A DNA stretch of 64,000 bases, taken from Corylus avellana (Eukaryota; Streptophyta; Magnoliopsida; Fagales; Betulaceae). Below the pieces are notes generated by a model. That model saw nothing but the letters and a program-made list of their open reading frames with translations. It had not been told where the DNA came from and did no database searches. Positions 10,668-21,384 of this stretch are shown here, one piece after another. How positions within the stretch are numbered: the stretch's first letter is position 1; each line of letters opens with the position of its first letter. Made by a program: the position numbers and the translations under genes. Location: assembly GCF_901000735.1 (NCBI RefSeq), contig NC_081545.1, positions 35,581,634 to 35,645,633 of the forward strand, written 5' to 3'.

Positions 10668-11632
10668 ATGGCTATGAACAAAGGAGATAATGTTATAATT
10701 GACATCGATCGCTTGGTGTCTTCAATAGAAGATATGATGCCCCATGATTTGCTCACACGGCCTAAGTGTTGTATCTTCAAAACCCAAGCCATTCTCTACA
10801 GGAATAATGAAAAAGCTTTTGTCCCCAATGCCTTTTCTATTGGGCCTCTACATCATGGCAGTCTAAACTTGAAAGCCACAGAAAAAATTAAAGTTGAGTA
10901 TTTACAAAGCCTTGTCTCTCGGTCACTATTTCCGGATACAATGCTAATAACTCTCATCACTTCCATCATAGAGGTGGAGGAAGAGGCACGTGAGTGTTAT
11001 GCTGAAGCAATTGATTACAGCCCAGAAGAACTTGTGAAAATTTTGGTAGTTGATGGTTGCTTTCTTATTGAGTTCTTCCTCAGGCACGCTTATGAGGAGC
11101 TTAGAAAAGAAGACGACCCTATTTCCACCATGTCATGTATGAGCAAATTTCTAGGTCATGACCTGATATTGCTAGAAAACCAGGTACCTTGGATGGTACT
11201 TGAGATTTTGTTCGACTTGACAAAGGATTCTAATCATGACATGCCCCTATGTCTACTTGTCGCATATTTCTTTCATTACCACTTTTTATCCTATAGAATA
11301 TTGCCTCCCCCGCAGGTTCAAATTACTAATCTCAAAGGCATCAAACATTTTGTTGATCTATTCAGAAAATTGTCGACTCTATCAAGTGTGGAAGAAAAGA
11401 AAGAAAGAATGCAGGGGTGGGAACTCTTGCCTTCTGCTACGAGTCTACTGAAGTCTGGAATCAAATTCAAAAGGGGTACGTCTGAAAGCATATTGGACAT
11501 AAAATTTATTGATGGCGTTCTAGAAATTCCTCCAATAGTAATTCACGACTTAACAGAAACTGCCTTTCGAAATCTCATCAGCTATGAACAATGTCACCCC
11601 AAATGTGAAGCTAGGGTCACTTCCTATGCCAT

Positions 11633-11637
11633 GCTCT
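11633..11637. repeat. Copia target-site duplication, left (GCTCT)
   Basis: GCTCT directly precedes the LTR start TGTTGTAATG. The same five bases follow the 3' LTR at 17879-17883. Confidence 0.92.
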
Positions 11638-12488
11638 TGTTGTAATGTTACAAATATTGATTTTATTTACCTATTAATTTTTGACCATTCAACATAAAAT
11701 ATATTCATGAGTTTTGACCGTTGGGTAATAAAACCTTTTACAAGTTTTTAACTATTGGTTTTAATTCCTTTACCCGTTGGTTTTCTTTTGTTAAAAGCAT
11801 TTGTCTTCAATATTTACAATTCTTTTAGCTGTTGGCTTTAATTCTTTACCATTGGTTTTCTTAGATTATAACCCATTTGTCTTCAAGCCTTTTTGACCGT
11901 TTGATGATTTGTTGACCGTTTATCTTAAATATGTTGACCGTTGGTTTTATACATTAATCTCATGACCGTTTGTTCTTTAATAAATAGATTGCATAATAAT
12001 GTGTTTTAAAAGAAAAAAGTTTCCCCATGTCTATATAAGCAAGTCTTCATTTGACAAAAAATAGATCATCAAAAAAAAATATTACTTTTAGTGAGATTTC
12101 ATTTTCATGCTCCAGAATTTTTTCTTTGTTACCAAAGAGAAAAATTAGAGTTATTTGCTACTCAATTTTTCATCCTCTTCAACTTGAGAAAGGGTTGTTC
12201 ATTTGATCTTCGTTACTTGAAAGTGCGTTCTTAACGAAGGTAGACGCTATAGTCTAATCCTGGGAGGTTGCGTGTCAAGAGATCCGATCGCACCGAGTTA
12301 TACACTCCGGGAGGCACGAAATCAACCTTTAAGGACAACGCTCTTGCGTGATTCTATAGCTTTGTGAGATTTTTCCTTGCTCTATTTTTTTTATTTATTG
12401 TATTATATTTATCTTATTGTTAATTGTTTGGATTAATATTATTTAGCATCAATAAGAATTTTTGCACCATCCATTTAATTTTACAACA
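11638..12488 (+). repeat. 5' LTR of copia element
   Basis: Begins TGTTGTAATG and ends TTTACAACA. A TATA box (CTATATAAGC, 12031-12040) probably starts transcription. The first part carries several GACCGTT repeats. The 3' third (about 12218-12365) is the best conserved part between LTR copies and contains AATCAACCTTTAAG at 12320-12333. Confidence 0.93.
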
Positions 12489-12490
12489 AT

Positions 12491-12504
12491 CTTAAAGGTT
12501 GATT
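12491..12504 (+). promoter_or_regulatory. Putative primer-binding site, complementary to own LTR
   Basis: Lies 2 bases after the 5' LTR, where a primer-binding site is expected. It lacks the TGG that pairs with a tRNA CCA end. Its 14 bases CTTAAAGGTTGATT are the exact reverse complement of LTR bases 12320-12333. The gag ATG follows at once at 12505, so the leader after the LTR is only 16 nt. Confidence 0.55.
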
Positions 12505-15500
12505 ATGGATGCACAAATTCTTGCTGCTGCTAAAGTTCTTCCAGATGTTACAAAAATTGAATCTTTTGATGGAAATAATTTTAAACGTTGGCAACAAAAG
12601 GTTCTTGCAGTTTTAGATTTTACAAAAATTTCTAGTGTTCTAACTGAGCCTAGACCGGATGAGGAATCTGAAGAACAATCCAAAGAATTAAGAGATTGGG
12701 AAATGGCTAATACATTATGTGTGAATACTATATTAAATTCTTTATCTAATGAATTGTTTGATGTTTATTGCCATTTTACTATTGCTAGAGATTTATGGGA
12801 TGAATTAGTTGGTAGATATGTGATTGAGGATGAGGGTACTAAGAAATTTGCTGCAAGCAATTTCTTACATTTTCAAATGACTGATGAAAAGAGTATTACT
12901 TCTCAAATTCATGAGTTTCATAACATAGTTGCTGAATTAACCAAAGAGGGTAATGGTCTACCCGAAAGTTTTATGACCCAGTGTCTTGTTGAAAAATTAC
13001 CCGACTCTTGGAAGGAGTATAAACTCCATTTCAAACAAAAGAAGACTTTCATGAGTCTTCAACAAACCATAGTGCATATTAAAATAGAAGAAAGGAATAG
13101 GTCTTTGGAAAAGGTTAACAAAGCTAAGGAAATTATTTCCAAAGCTAATTTAGTAGAAGAGAGATCTATTAGGCCTCCACAACACTACAAGAAATTTGAC
13201 CATAAGCCCAAAAGAAAACTTTGGAATGATAAGAAAAGATTCAACACATCTCATTCTCTAATACAAAAGAAAAAGGTCATTTGTTTTGCTTGTGGCAAAT
13301 CAGGTCATTATGCAGCGGCATGTAAACAGAGGACCACCAACAACTACAAAGGATCAATATCAAAAAACAAGGTAAATGTGACGGAAGTGGAAGAGATCAT
13401 TGCAGCTGTCGTATCTGAAGCTAACATGACCACGGAAGTAAAAGGATGGGTGATTGATTCCGCATCTACTAGGCACATTTGTGGAAATAAAGAAGACTTA
13501 TCCTCCTACACACCAATAAAGGAAAATACTGAGCGGGTAATTGTTGGAGACAATAGATCTGTGCCTGTGGTAGGCAAAGGGAAAGCTCTCTTAAAGCTGA
13601 CTTCGGGTAAAACCCTTTCACTCTCCGATGTTCTACATGTTCCTCATTTCCGACACAATCTTGTTTCGGTACACTTGCTTGGTAAGGCAGGACTTAAGGT
13701 TTTATTTGATGGTGGCATTGTTACATTAACTAAGCATGATGCATTTGTTGGTAAAGGCTATGAAGATCAAGGTCTTTTTGTATTAAATGTTGCTAATATT
13801 ATTAATGAAAATTCATCTTCTTGTGCTTACTTGGTTGATTCTATTTATATTTGGCATGGTAGACTTGGACATGTAAATCTTGGGTACATCAAGAAAATGA
13901 AAGAAACTGGAATTATTAATTCACTAAGTAAAACCAATATGGATAAATGTGAAGTATGTGCTGAGACTAAAATCACTAAAAAACCTTGTAAATCTATTAC
14001 AAGAGAAACTGAACTTCTTGGGTTAATACATAGTGATTTGGGTGATTTAAAGCACACAATGACTAGAGGTGGTAAAAAATATTATGTGATATTTGTTGAT
14101 GATTACTCTAGATTTACTAAACTTTATTTATTAAGATCAAAAGATGAAGCCTTAGAAATGTTCATAAAATACAAAATTGAAATTGAAAATCAAAAGAATA
14201 AAAGGATTAAAAGACTAAGGACCGATAGGGGTGGTGAATATGAGTCTAATCCTTTTAAGGAATTTTGTGAACAAAATGGCATAATACATGAAGTTACACC
14301 TCCTTATTCACCGAATCTAATGGAGTAGCCGAAAGAAAGAATAGAACTTTGAAAGAAATGATGAATGCTATGCTTGTTAGTTCCGGGCTACCCACTAACA
14401 TGTGGGGGGAAGCCATTCTTTTGGCTTGTCACATTCAAAATAAAGTGCCTCATAAGAAAACCGGTAAAACTCCTTACGAACTTTGGGAAGGTCGTAAGCC
14501 TAGTTTGAAATACCTCAAAGTGTGGGGGTGTTTGGCAAAGGTTATGCTACCCGAGCCTAAAAAGAGGAAACTTGGCTCTAGAACTTGTGATTGTGTTTTT
14601 ATTGGTTATGCTTGCAATAGTTCATGTTATAGATTTCTTGTTATTAAGAGTGATGTTTTAGATTACAATACTATTATTGAATCTGAAAATGCTATTTTCT
14701 TTGAGAATGTGTTTCCTTTGAAAAATAAGGAAAAATTATTGCATGAACCTTCTTTTACTTCTAATGAAATTGTTGATGATGTGCAAGAATTGAGGAGGAG
14801 CAAGCGAGCTAGAACGGAAAGGAATTTCGGTAATGATTTTATTACTTATATTGTTGATGATGATCCGATATGTTATAATGAAGCAATCAAATCTATTGAT
14901 ACACATTTTTGGTTAGAAGCTATTAATAATGAATTAGATTCAATTATGTCTAACCATACATGGGAACTTGTTGAGTTACCTCCTAAGACCAAACCAATTG
15001 GTTGTAAGTGGGTGTTCAAGAAGAAACTCAAACCAGATGGTACAATAGATAAATACAAGGCACGCTTGGTGGCTAAAGGCTACAAGCAAAAACAAAATAT
15101 TGATTATTTTGACACTTATTCTCCGGTTACTAGAATTGCATCTATTAGAATATTGTTTGCTATTGCTTCTATTTATAAACTTGTGGTACATCAAATGGAT
15201 GTCAAGACTGCCTTTTTAAATGGTGATTTAGAAGAAGAAATTTATATGGAACAACCCGAGGGACTTGTAATCCCCGGTCAAGAACACAAAGTTTGTAAAT
15301 TGGTGAAATCTTTGTATGGATTAAAACAAGCTCCTAAACAATGGCATGAAAAATTTGACAAAGTGATGTTGTCTAATGCTTATTCTATTAATGGTGGAGA
15401 TAAATGCATTTATAGCAAGTTTAGTAATAATGAAGGTGTCATTATTTGTTTATATGTTGATGATTTGCTTATTTTTGGAACCAACATGAATGTTGTGCAT

Positions 15501-16403
15501 GAAGCTAAAAGATTTCTTTCATCTAATTTTGATATGAAAGACATGGGTGAAGCTAATGTTATATTGGGCATTAAAGTTCTTAGAGATAATAATTGTATTA
15601 CTTTATCCCAGTCACATTATGTTGAAAAGATGCTAAAAAGATTTGAGCACTTTGATTATTCACCTATGTCTACACCATATGATTCTAAAATACATTTGGT
15701 TAAGAATCATGGTGATAGTGTTTCACAAGAGAAATATGCACAAATCATTGGTAGTTTAATGTTCTTGACAAGCTGTACACGCCCTGATATTGTTGCATAT
15801 GCTGTCGGTAGATTGAGTAGATATACTCATAATCCTAGTATTGAGCATTGGGATGCAATCTCTAGATTGTTGAGATATTTAAAGGGCACAATTAATTATG
15901 GTTTGTCATATTATAGTTTTCCTACTATATTAGAAGGATATTGTGATGCTAACTGGATTTCTGATTCAAATGAACTAAAGCCTACCAGTGGCTATGTGTT
16001 CACATTAGCAGGAGGAGCTATATCTTGGAAGTCCTCCAAACAAACTTGCATAGCAAGATCCACAATGGAGGCAGAGTTAGTTGCCTTGGAGAAGGCTGGA
16101 ACTGAAGCTGAATGGCTAAGGAGCCTTTTGATTGATTTGCCTTTATATGCTAACCCAGTTCCACCTGTTTGTATTCATTGTGATTGTCAGGCTGCCATAG
16201 CTCGAGCCAAGAGCAAGATCTATAATGGGAAAAGTCGACATATCCGATTAAGGCACAATATTGTGAGGCAGCTTATTGAGACCGGTGTAATATCCATGGA
16301 TTTTGTGAGGTCAGAAAGGAATTTGGCAGATCCTTTGACCAAGCCACTAGCAAGAAAGCTGGTGAGTGAAACATCGAGGGGGATAGGATTGATACCCAAA
16401 TGA
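12505..16403 (+). pseudogene. Copia gag-pol polyprotein, one frameshift
   Basis: The start is ATG 12505 (MDAQILAAAKVL). Gag is followed by a zinc knuckle CFACGKSGHYAAAC (about 13281-13322). Protease has IDSAST where most copia elements have DSG. Integrase follows with its H-H-C-C region (WHGRLGH...CEVC) and catalytic Asp residues in HSDLGDL and RTDRGGEY. The frame ends at TAG 14326-14328 because one base is out of register near 14311-14320, just before the catalytic Glu region. The other frame resumes and runs to 16403. Reverse transcriptase has [17 protein letters not shown] and the YVDD active site (about 15451-15462). RNase H has YCDAN and [10 protein letters not shown]. The shift inactivates this copy unless it is an assembly error. 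Confidence 0.93.
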
Positions 16404-17018
16404 TGACACTATGATGGATACCCAACCTCTGTGATTGGAGATCCCATGAATGAGGTTTAATGGGAAACGAAGTCACAAGTGATCATGGTGTGGTACTGTC
16501 ATTCTATGTTATTTCACTATCTTGTTGATAAGATTGTTGATGAGTCCATCCCTATGGTGTAAGACAGTACAAAGATGCAGGGTGATTAAGGATGAGTTTA
16601 AAACTCTTAATGGTTCCATAGTCCCTACCTGTTGGGATGGGGTGTTACTTGCACACACTCTTGATGGATACTACCTATGTGAGTGTGGAGGTGGTGCCGC
16701 TTCCTATGAGACTTGGGTAGGTCTTTAAAGCACTCATGAAACCCAGGGGCGCATGGCCTGTATAAAGCGCCAACTCGCAGAACAACCCAATTTTTTTTTT
16801 TTTATTTTAATTCTTATTTATTTATTAGTTTTCTTTTGGAGAAAGTTATGTGGGTGATAAGTTTGCTCACTTTATGAATTTGGTTAAAAGAGTCTAACTC
16901 TACCACAATTCATTAAGTTCTTACTTATTTATCCTAGTTGTGGTTAAAACTTTCGGGTACCACATCGATGCATGCTTTCAATCTCCTTCTACTCTAATAT
17001 TTGTAACATGTGGGGGAT
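16404..17018 (+). other. Copia 3' non-coding region and polypurine tract
   Basis: No conserved protein. The last bases ACATGTGGGGGAT (about 17006-17018) form the polypurine tract that primes plus-strand DNA synthesis, directly before the 3' LTR. Confidence 0.8.
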
Positions 17019-17878
17019 TGTTATGATGTTACAAATATTGGTTTTATTTACCTATTAATTTTTTGACCATTGACATAAAATCTATTCATGAGTTTTGACC
17101 ATTGGGCAATAAAACCTTTTTCAAGTTTTTTTTTTTAACTGCTGGTTTTAATTCTTTTACCGTTGGTTTTCTTAAATTAAAAGCCATTTGTCTTCAAGAT
17201 TTACAAGCTCTTTTAGCTGCAGGTTTTACCATTGGTTTTCTTAAATTAAAAAACCATTTGTCTTTAATATATAAGCTTTCATGACCGTTTGATGATTTGT
17301 TGACCGTTTGTCTTAAATATGTTGACCGTTGATTTTTATGCATTGATCTCATGACCAATTGTTCTTTAATACATAGAGTGCATGATAATGAGTTTTAAAA
17401 GAAAAAAATTTCCCCCATGTCTATATATACAAGTGTTCAACTTTGACAAAAAATCATCAAAAAAAAAAAATATTACTTTTTAGTAAGATTTCATTTTCAT
17501 GCTCCAGAATTTTTCTTTGTTACCGAAGAGAAAAATAGAGTTATTTGTTACTCAATTTTTCATCCTCTTCAATTTAAGAAAGGATTGTTCATTTGATCTT
17601 CGTTACTTGAAAGTGCGTTCTTAACGAAGGTAGACGCTATAGTCTAATCCTGGGAGGTTGCGTGTCAAGAGATCCGATCGCACCGAGTTATACACTCCGG
17701 GAGGCACAAAATCAACCTTTAAGGACAACGCTCTTGCGTGATTCTATAGCTTTGTGAGATTTTTCCTTGCTCTATTTTATTTATTTATTGTATTATATTT
17801 ATCTTATTGTTAATTGTTTGGATTAATATTATTTAGCATCAATAAGAATTTTTGCACCATCCATTTAATTTTACAACA
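17019..17878 (+). repeat. 3' LTR of copia element
   Basis: Begins TGTTATGATG and ends TTTACAACA. It differs from the 5' LTR by many substitutions and several indels in the first two thirds, while the last third is nearly the same, including the AATCAACCTTTAAG segment. A TATA-like CTATATATAC is at about 17421. Confidence 0.93.
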
Positions 17879-17883
17879 GCTCT
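17879..17883. repeat. Copia target-site duplication, right (GCTCT)
   Basis: Matches 11633-11637. The DUF247 frame resumes at 17884. Confidence 0.92.
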
Positions 17884-18194
17884 TAGACAACCTCATTATC
17901 ACTACCAAGGACATGGATATTCTCATCGATAATCAGATAGTTGTCAATTGGTTGAATCATGAGGATGCGGCCCAGCTCTTCAACAAGCTTTACCATAACA
18001 CTTATGTAAAGGACTACTATTACCAAAACATTTGCCATGAAGTAAATAGTTTTCGCCGATGCAGGTGGCCGAGATGGCGTGCGGTGCTTGTGCGCAATTA
18101 TTTCAACACTCCATGGGCTGTTCTTTCCACAGTTGCCGCATTTATCCTTTTAATCCTCACTTTGTTACAAACAGTGTACAGCATAAAAAATTAG

Positions 18195-18544
18195 TATTAC
18201 ATTAGAACTTGTTGTGTAATTGGTCTCTCCAATGTAGATGAAAAGAAGGGGATGTGATACAAAATTAGTTTTACATTAGAACTTGTTGTGATACTTTCAT
18301 TTTGACACAAAATTAAATGATTACTCCAACCTACATCAAAAAATTCAGAACAAACCCTACTCGATCAGTGATTTGGTGAAGCGAGGCTTTGTTGCAGGTG
18401 TACAAGGCTGGTGGGGGCATTTTGGGGAAGAAAGCTACAAAAGTGATCACGTGCGGCTCATGTGATCACTGTTTCATCAGTCAAAACGGTTTTGACTGTC
18501 GGAATGACCGAATTGCAAAAAATTAAAACTTTAGGGGGTAGATT
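18195..18544. other. DUF247 3' flank up to scaffold gap
   Basis: No gene. By eye the sequence is identical to 27083-27432, which continues past the point where this contig ends. Confidence 0.7.
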
Positions 18545-18644
18545 NNNNNNNNNNNNNNNNNNNNNNNNNNNNNNNNNNNNNNNNNNNNNNNNNNNNNNNN
18601 NNNNNNNNNNNNNNNNNNNNNNNNNNNNNNNNNNNNNNNNNNNN
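18545..18644. other. Assembly gap, 100 N
   Basis: Exactly 100 N, a common convention for a gap of unknown length. Confidence 0.99.
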
Positions 18645-20333
18645 AGATTTCAAAAGAGATCTCAAGAGGAGAGAGAATGACTATATCACCCCATGATCAT
18701 GACCAAAAGTAAAATCTTTTTTTTTTTTTTTTTGTTTCTGTAAACGAAATCATCAGTAGAATCCAAGTACCAATGAACCGAAAGTAGAAGAAAATTGTCC
18801 ACAAATGAGGTCGGTTCAATAAAATCCAGAGTAAAAAAAGTAATGGCCAAAAGGTTACCCTTCTCTCTCTCTCTCTCTCTCTCTCTCAAGAGTAGTCTCG
18901 AATCTTGGATTACATGCACGTGACAACACATGGTGACCACCAACTAATATCTTAGTTACCATAAATTGTTTCCTAATTGACATGTACAAAATTTTGGGAC
19001 TTTGGAGCATGCCTTTGCGAAGACATATATGAATAGTTTCTGATGCCGAGGATGCACCAAAAGTCTCTTAACATATAATATAGCAAAGGCGACTGAAGAA
19101 TGAGCATAGAAAACTGGAAATAGTCATCTCGTGGGGTTTGAAAACATCTAGATATTCATATATCCATCAACTCCATGAAGGCTTGCGCCAAGAAAGCAGA
19201 GACCCATATATTTTTTGTGGGGAAATATGATATCCAATAGGGAAGAAAAGAGAGTGGCCTGTTTGGACAGATCCAGGCATGAACAATCTGTTCAAGATCC
19301 ATCCATTTAAAAAGAGTTATAAACTGCCGTGCATGTGCTACAAGGCTGGCCAGACATCAACTGTAGTGCATCAGAAACGTTTCCAAAACAAGTATGCCCA
19401 AAAAAAATTGACATGATGTGTGGAATGGAGGCAAAATTTCTTTAATGTATTGTCTAGATTGCTAGCAATTCGAACAAGTATAAGAAAGTTCTTATGAGGT
19501 ACACCGGCTTGAGTAGGTGGGCAAGCTACTGAACATTTGCTCGGACAGCTGGGCTCCATGGAGGGAGGGGAGACCTATCTTAATGGTTGAGGGGGTATAT
19601 GCCTATATGGCAACCCAAATTAATATATATATATTATTTATATCATGGCCCCTCTCGATGACTAGATGATTTAACTTTCTACTTTACTACTCTTTGTATT
19701 TATGTATCTATTTATTTACGTAAGTACGAACCCTCACAATAACAATTTCTGCATAGGGGCTCTCTCACATTCAGACAACAAAATTGTTGAAGGTCTATCC
19801 GTGTAGTACATATCCTATTTTTGCATGTCAATTCGTCGGAATCTCAACCATTGCTATAGACCTTACGACAGGGATCCCCTACAGTCGGGAATCCTTCCTC
19901 TTGCCCTTGCTCTCCCCTCTTTGAATAGGATATATGTAAGAATTTTCAGAATTTTCCTGAGAAGATTTGAAGTAAATAACAGAGTGTAAAAGATTGACTT
20001 TTTAGGGTCCATGATGAGAATCGAGAGCGGAAGAGAAATCGGTTCTGATGTGGTAGCTAGATTCGTAAAGGAAATTCGACCTTTAGATTCGTAACCAGCT
20101 AAAGATTTTGGCAAACACAAAATTTGAAGATAGTAATCAAACATGATAGTTTCTCCTTTAAATAAAAACAAAAGATTATTGATTATATAAGAGACCGAGT
20201 AGATCTTGAAAATAAATGAAAATCTACTCTTTATTAGCCTCTGGCTTTACCCCTAACTCCAAAGAAAGATCACAACTGGTTCTCATGGGAAATTGAAGTA
20301 TTTATTAGTCTTTATTAGTTTCTGAGTTGACCC
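18645..20333. other. Intergenic, copy of 51010-52697
   Basis: No gene recognised. Holds a T run (18717-18733), a (TC)n microsatellite (about 18862-18886) and AT-rich DNA. Only a few base differences from 51010-52697 are visible, for example near 19526, 19557 and 19614. The minus-strand frame 19863-20171 has no recognisable domain. Confidence 0.6.
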
Positions 20334-20642
20334 CTAAACAAATTTATTTCTGCAATTTATCATGCATTGAAATGCACATTTCATGAATCCAACATCAGCC
20401 TCCAATTCGAGCTCTGCATGGCTGTAATCTCTATGCTTGCTCAGTTGCTGTGTGCAGAGTCGCTCACATACTTGAGCGCACATTTTAGCGGTACTGAATT
20501 CATGTTCACTATCCAACGTGGCCGAGACAGAGCGATTAGCATGCCCCACATCGAGCATGATCACGATCATGAGATTCAACACTAGTATGATCTTTACACG
20601 TGCTAATACCATGTTCTTCCATTTCCATAGCTGGGTGGCCAA
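20334..20642 (-). CDS. Small cysteine-rich secreted peptide (copy A)
   Basis: An intronless frame of 102 residues. The N-terminus (MVLARVKIILVLNLMIVIMLDVGHA, internal Met 11) looks like a signal peptide with likely cleavage after GHA (about residue 35). The mature part has six cysteines in two matching CX3CX3C blocks, CAQVCERLC and CAFQCMINC, about 30 residues apart. Such spacing puts the cysteines on one face of two helices and suggests a disulfide-linked helical hairpin, as in some plant antimicrobial or thionin-like peptides. I do not recognise the exact family. Translation could start at Met 1 or Met 11. The identical copy at 52698-53006, with no stop or shift in either, supports a real gene. 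Function unknown. Confidence 0.6.
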   Translation of the reverse strand: MATQLWKWKNMVLARVKIILVLNLMIVIMLDVGHANRSVSATLDSEHEFSTAKMCAQVCERLCTQQLSKHRDYSHAELELEADVGFMKCAFQCMINCRNKFV

Positions 20643-21384
20643 ATTATTATATGGTGTTCTTTGGAAATATTAATTACCTGAGCAGTAGAGAAAGAGAAAC
20701 GCTTTTGTGATTTGGAAGTTCTAATGACCGGCCGGCCGCAATTTATAACTAATTTCAAGTTTAAGTATTTTAATTTGAAAAATTTTATTCATTCTTACGA
20801 ATATATTTTTATTTGGAAGAATGCTGAGTTTTGGCTTTCGAGATGTTTTTTTAATTGTTTAGTGACTTTTGGACAAACTTGTGCCTACCTTCAAGGTTTG
20901 CCAAAAGTCACCATTCTTTAAAAATCAATCTTAAATGGCTTGCATTTGATTGCCTCTAGCCAGTAAAATAATTATTAACTCCCAGCTAGAGTAGGTTCCA
21001 CTTATATGCAACAAACAGACGAGAAGCTACAAATACAAAAGCCTAAATATGTACAAGTCCAGACTCCAATATAGTTGAGCTGAAGCCAACTATTGGTTGG
21101 GGACAGAAGACAAAAGCTGAAAATGAAAACAAATGGTATTGTATCATATAAAGCTATTTCCAAAATGTTTGCAAGTATTGCCTCAGAACTCGAATAACTC
21201 TTCTGAAGACATTATTACACACTTCAGAAAGTACAGAACACAGATGATAGCATAAATACATCAATAAATCAAACCATCTTATTAATTTCTTAGAATATTA
21301 ACTCTTCAAAACAGATCAGTGATGTACATACTGTAAATATGTTGGAGACAATCCACTCATCATGTATTTTGAGCTTGTACCATG
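20643..21384. other. Spacer between peptide and epimerase genes
   Basis: No gene. Contains the probable promoter of the minus-strand peptide gene and, near 21050-21380, the probable 3' untranslated region of the epimerase. Confidence 0.4.

Larger units (their letters stand above)
11638..17878 (+). mobile_element. Ty1/copia LTR retrotransposon
   Basis: A 6.24-kb element with two LTRs (11638-12488 and 17019-17878), a gag-pol reading frame (12505-16403, one frameshift), a purine-rich tract before the 3' LTR and a 5-bp target duplication GCTCT. The domain order Gag, protease, integrase, reverse transcriptase, RNase H is the Ty1/copia order. The LTRs differ at many positions and by indels, which would suggest an old insertion, yet the host frame on both sides is intact. 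See the findings on LTR mismatch and on the primer site. About 615 bp between the pol stop and the 3' LTR is non-coding. Confidence 0.95.
10668..18194 (+). pseudogene. DUF247 gene, intact frame split by a copia insertion
   Basis: Exon sequence 10668-11637 continues at 17884-18194. Leaving out the element and one target duplication gives one uninterrupted frame of 426 residues, the usual family length. The start MAMNKGDN is chosen by alignment with copies 2 and 3. Family blocks in order: PKCCIFKTQAILY, PNAFSIGPLHHG, KATEKIKVEYLQ, VVDGCFLIEFF, LGHDLILLENQVPWMVLE, GIKFKRGTSES, LTETAFRNLISYEQC, then after the insertion DNLIITTKDMDIL, NWLNHEDAAQLFNKLY, RWPRWRAVLVRNYFNTPWA and a membrane segment ending VYSIKN. 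As it stands a transcript would stop at the TAA entered in the LTR (about 11643), giving a 324-residue protein without its membrane anchor. It is unclear whether an allele without the insertion exists. Confidence 0.9.

Noticed and set aside
12499..12504. Start of gag at a TTG codon
   Set aside because: ATG at 12505 is two codons later and is the expected plant start; 12491-12504 is the putative primer site.
14305..14350. Programmed frameshift between two copia reading frames
   Set aside because: The shift lies inside the integrase core, not at a gag/pol border; the simplest reading is a mutation or sequence error.
19863..20171. 102-residue minus-strand frame, repeated at 52227-52535
   Set aside because: No domain, signal or codon pattern; its conservation is explained by the whole region being duplicated in the assembly.
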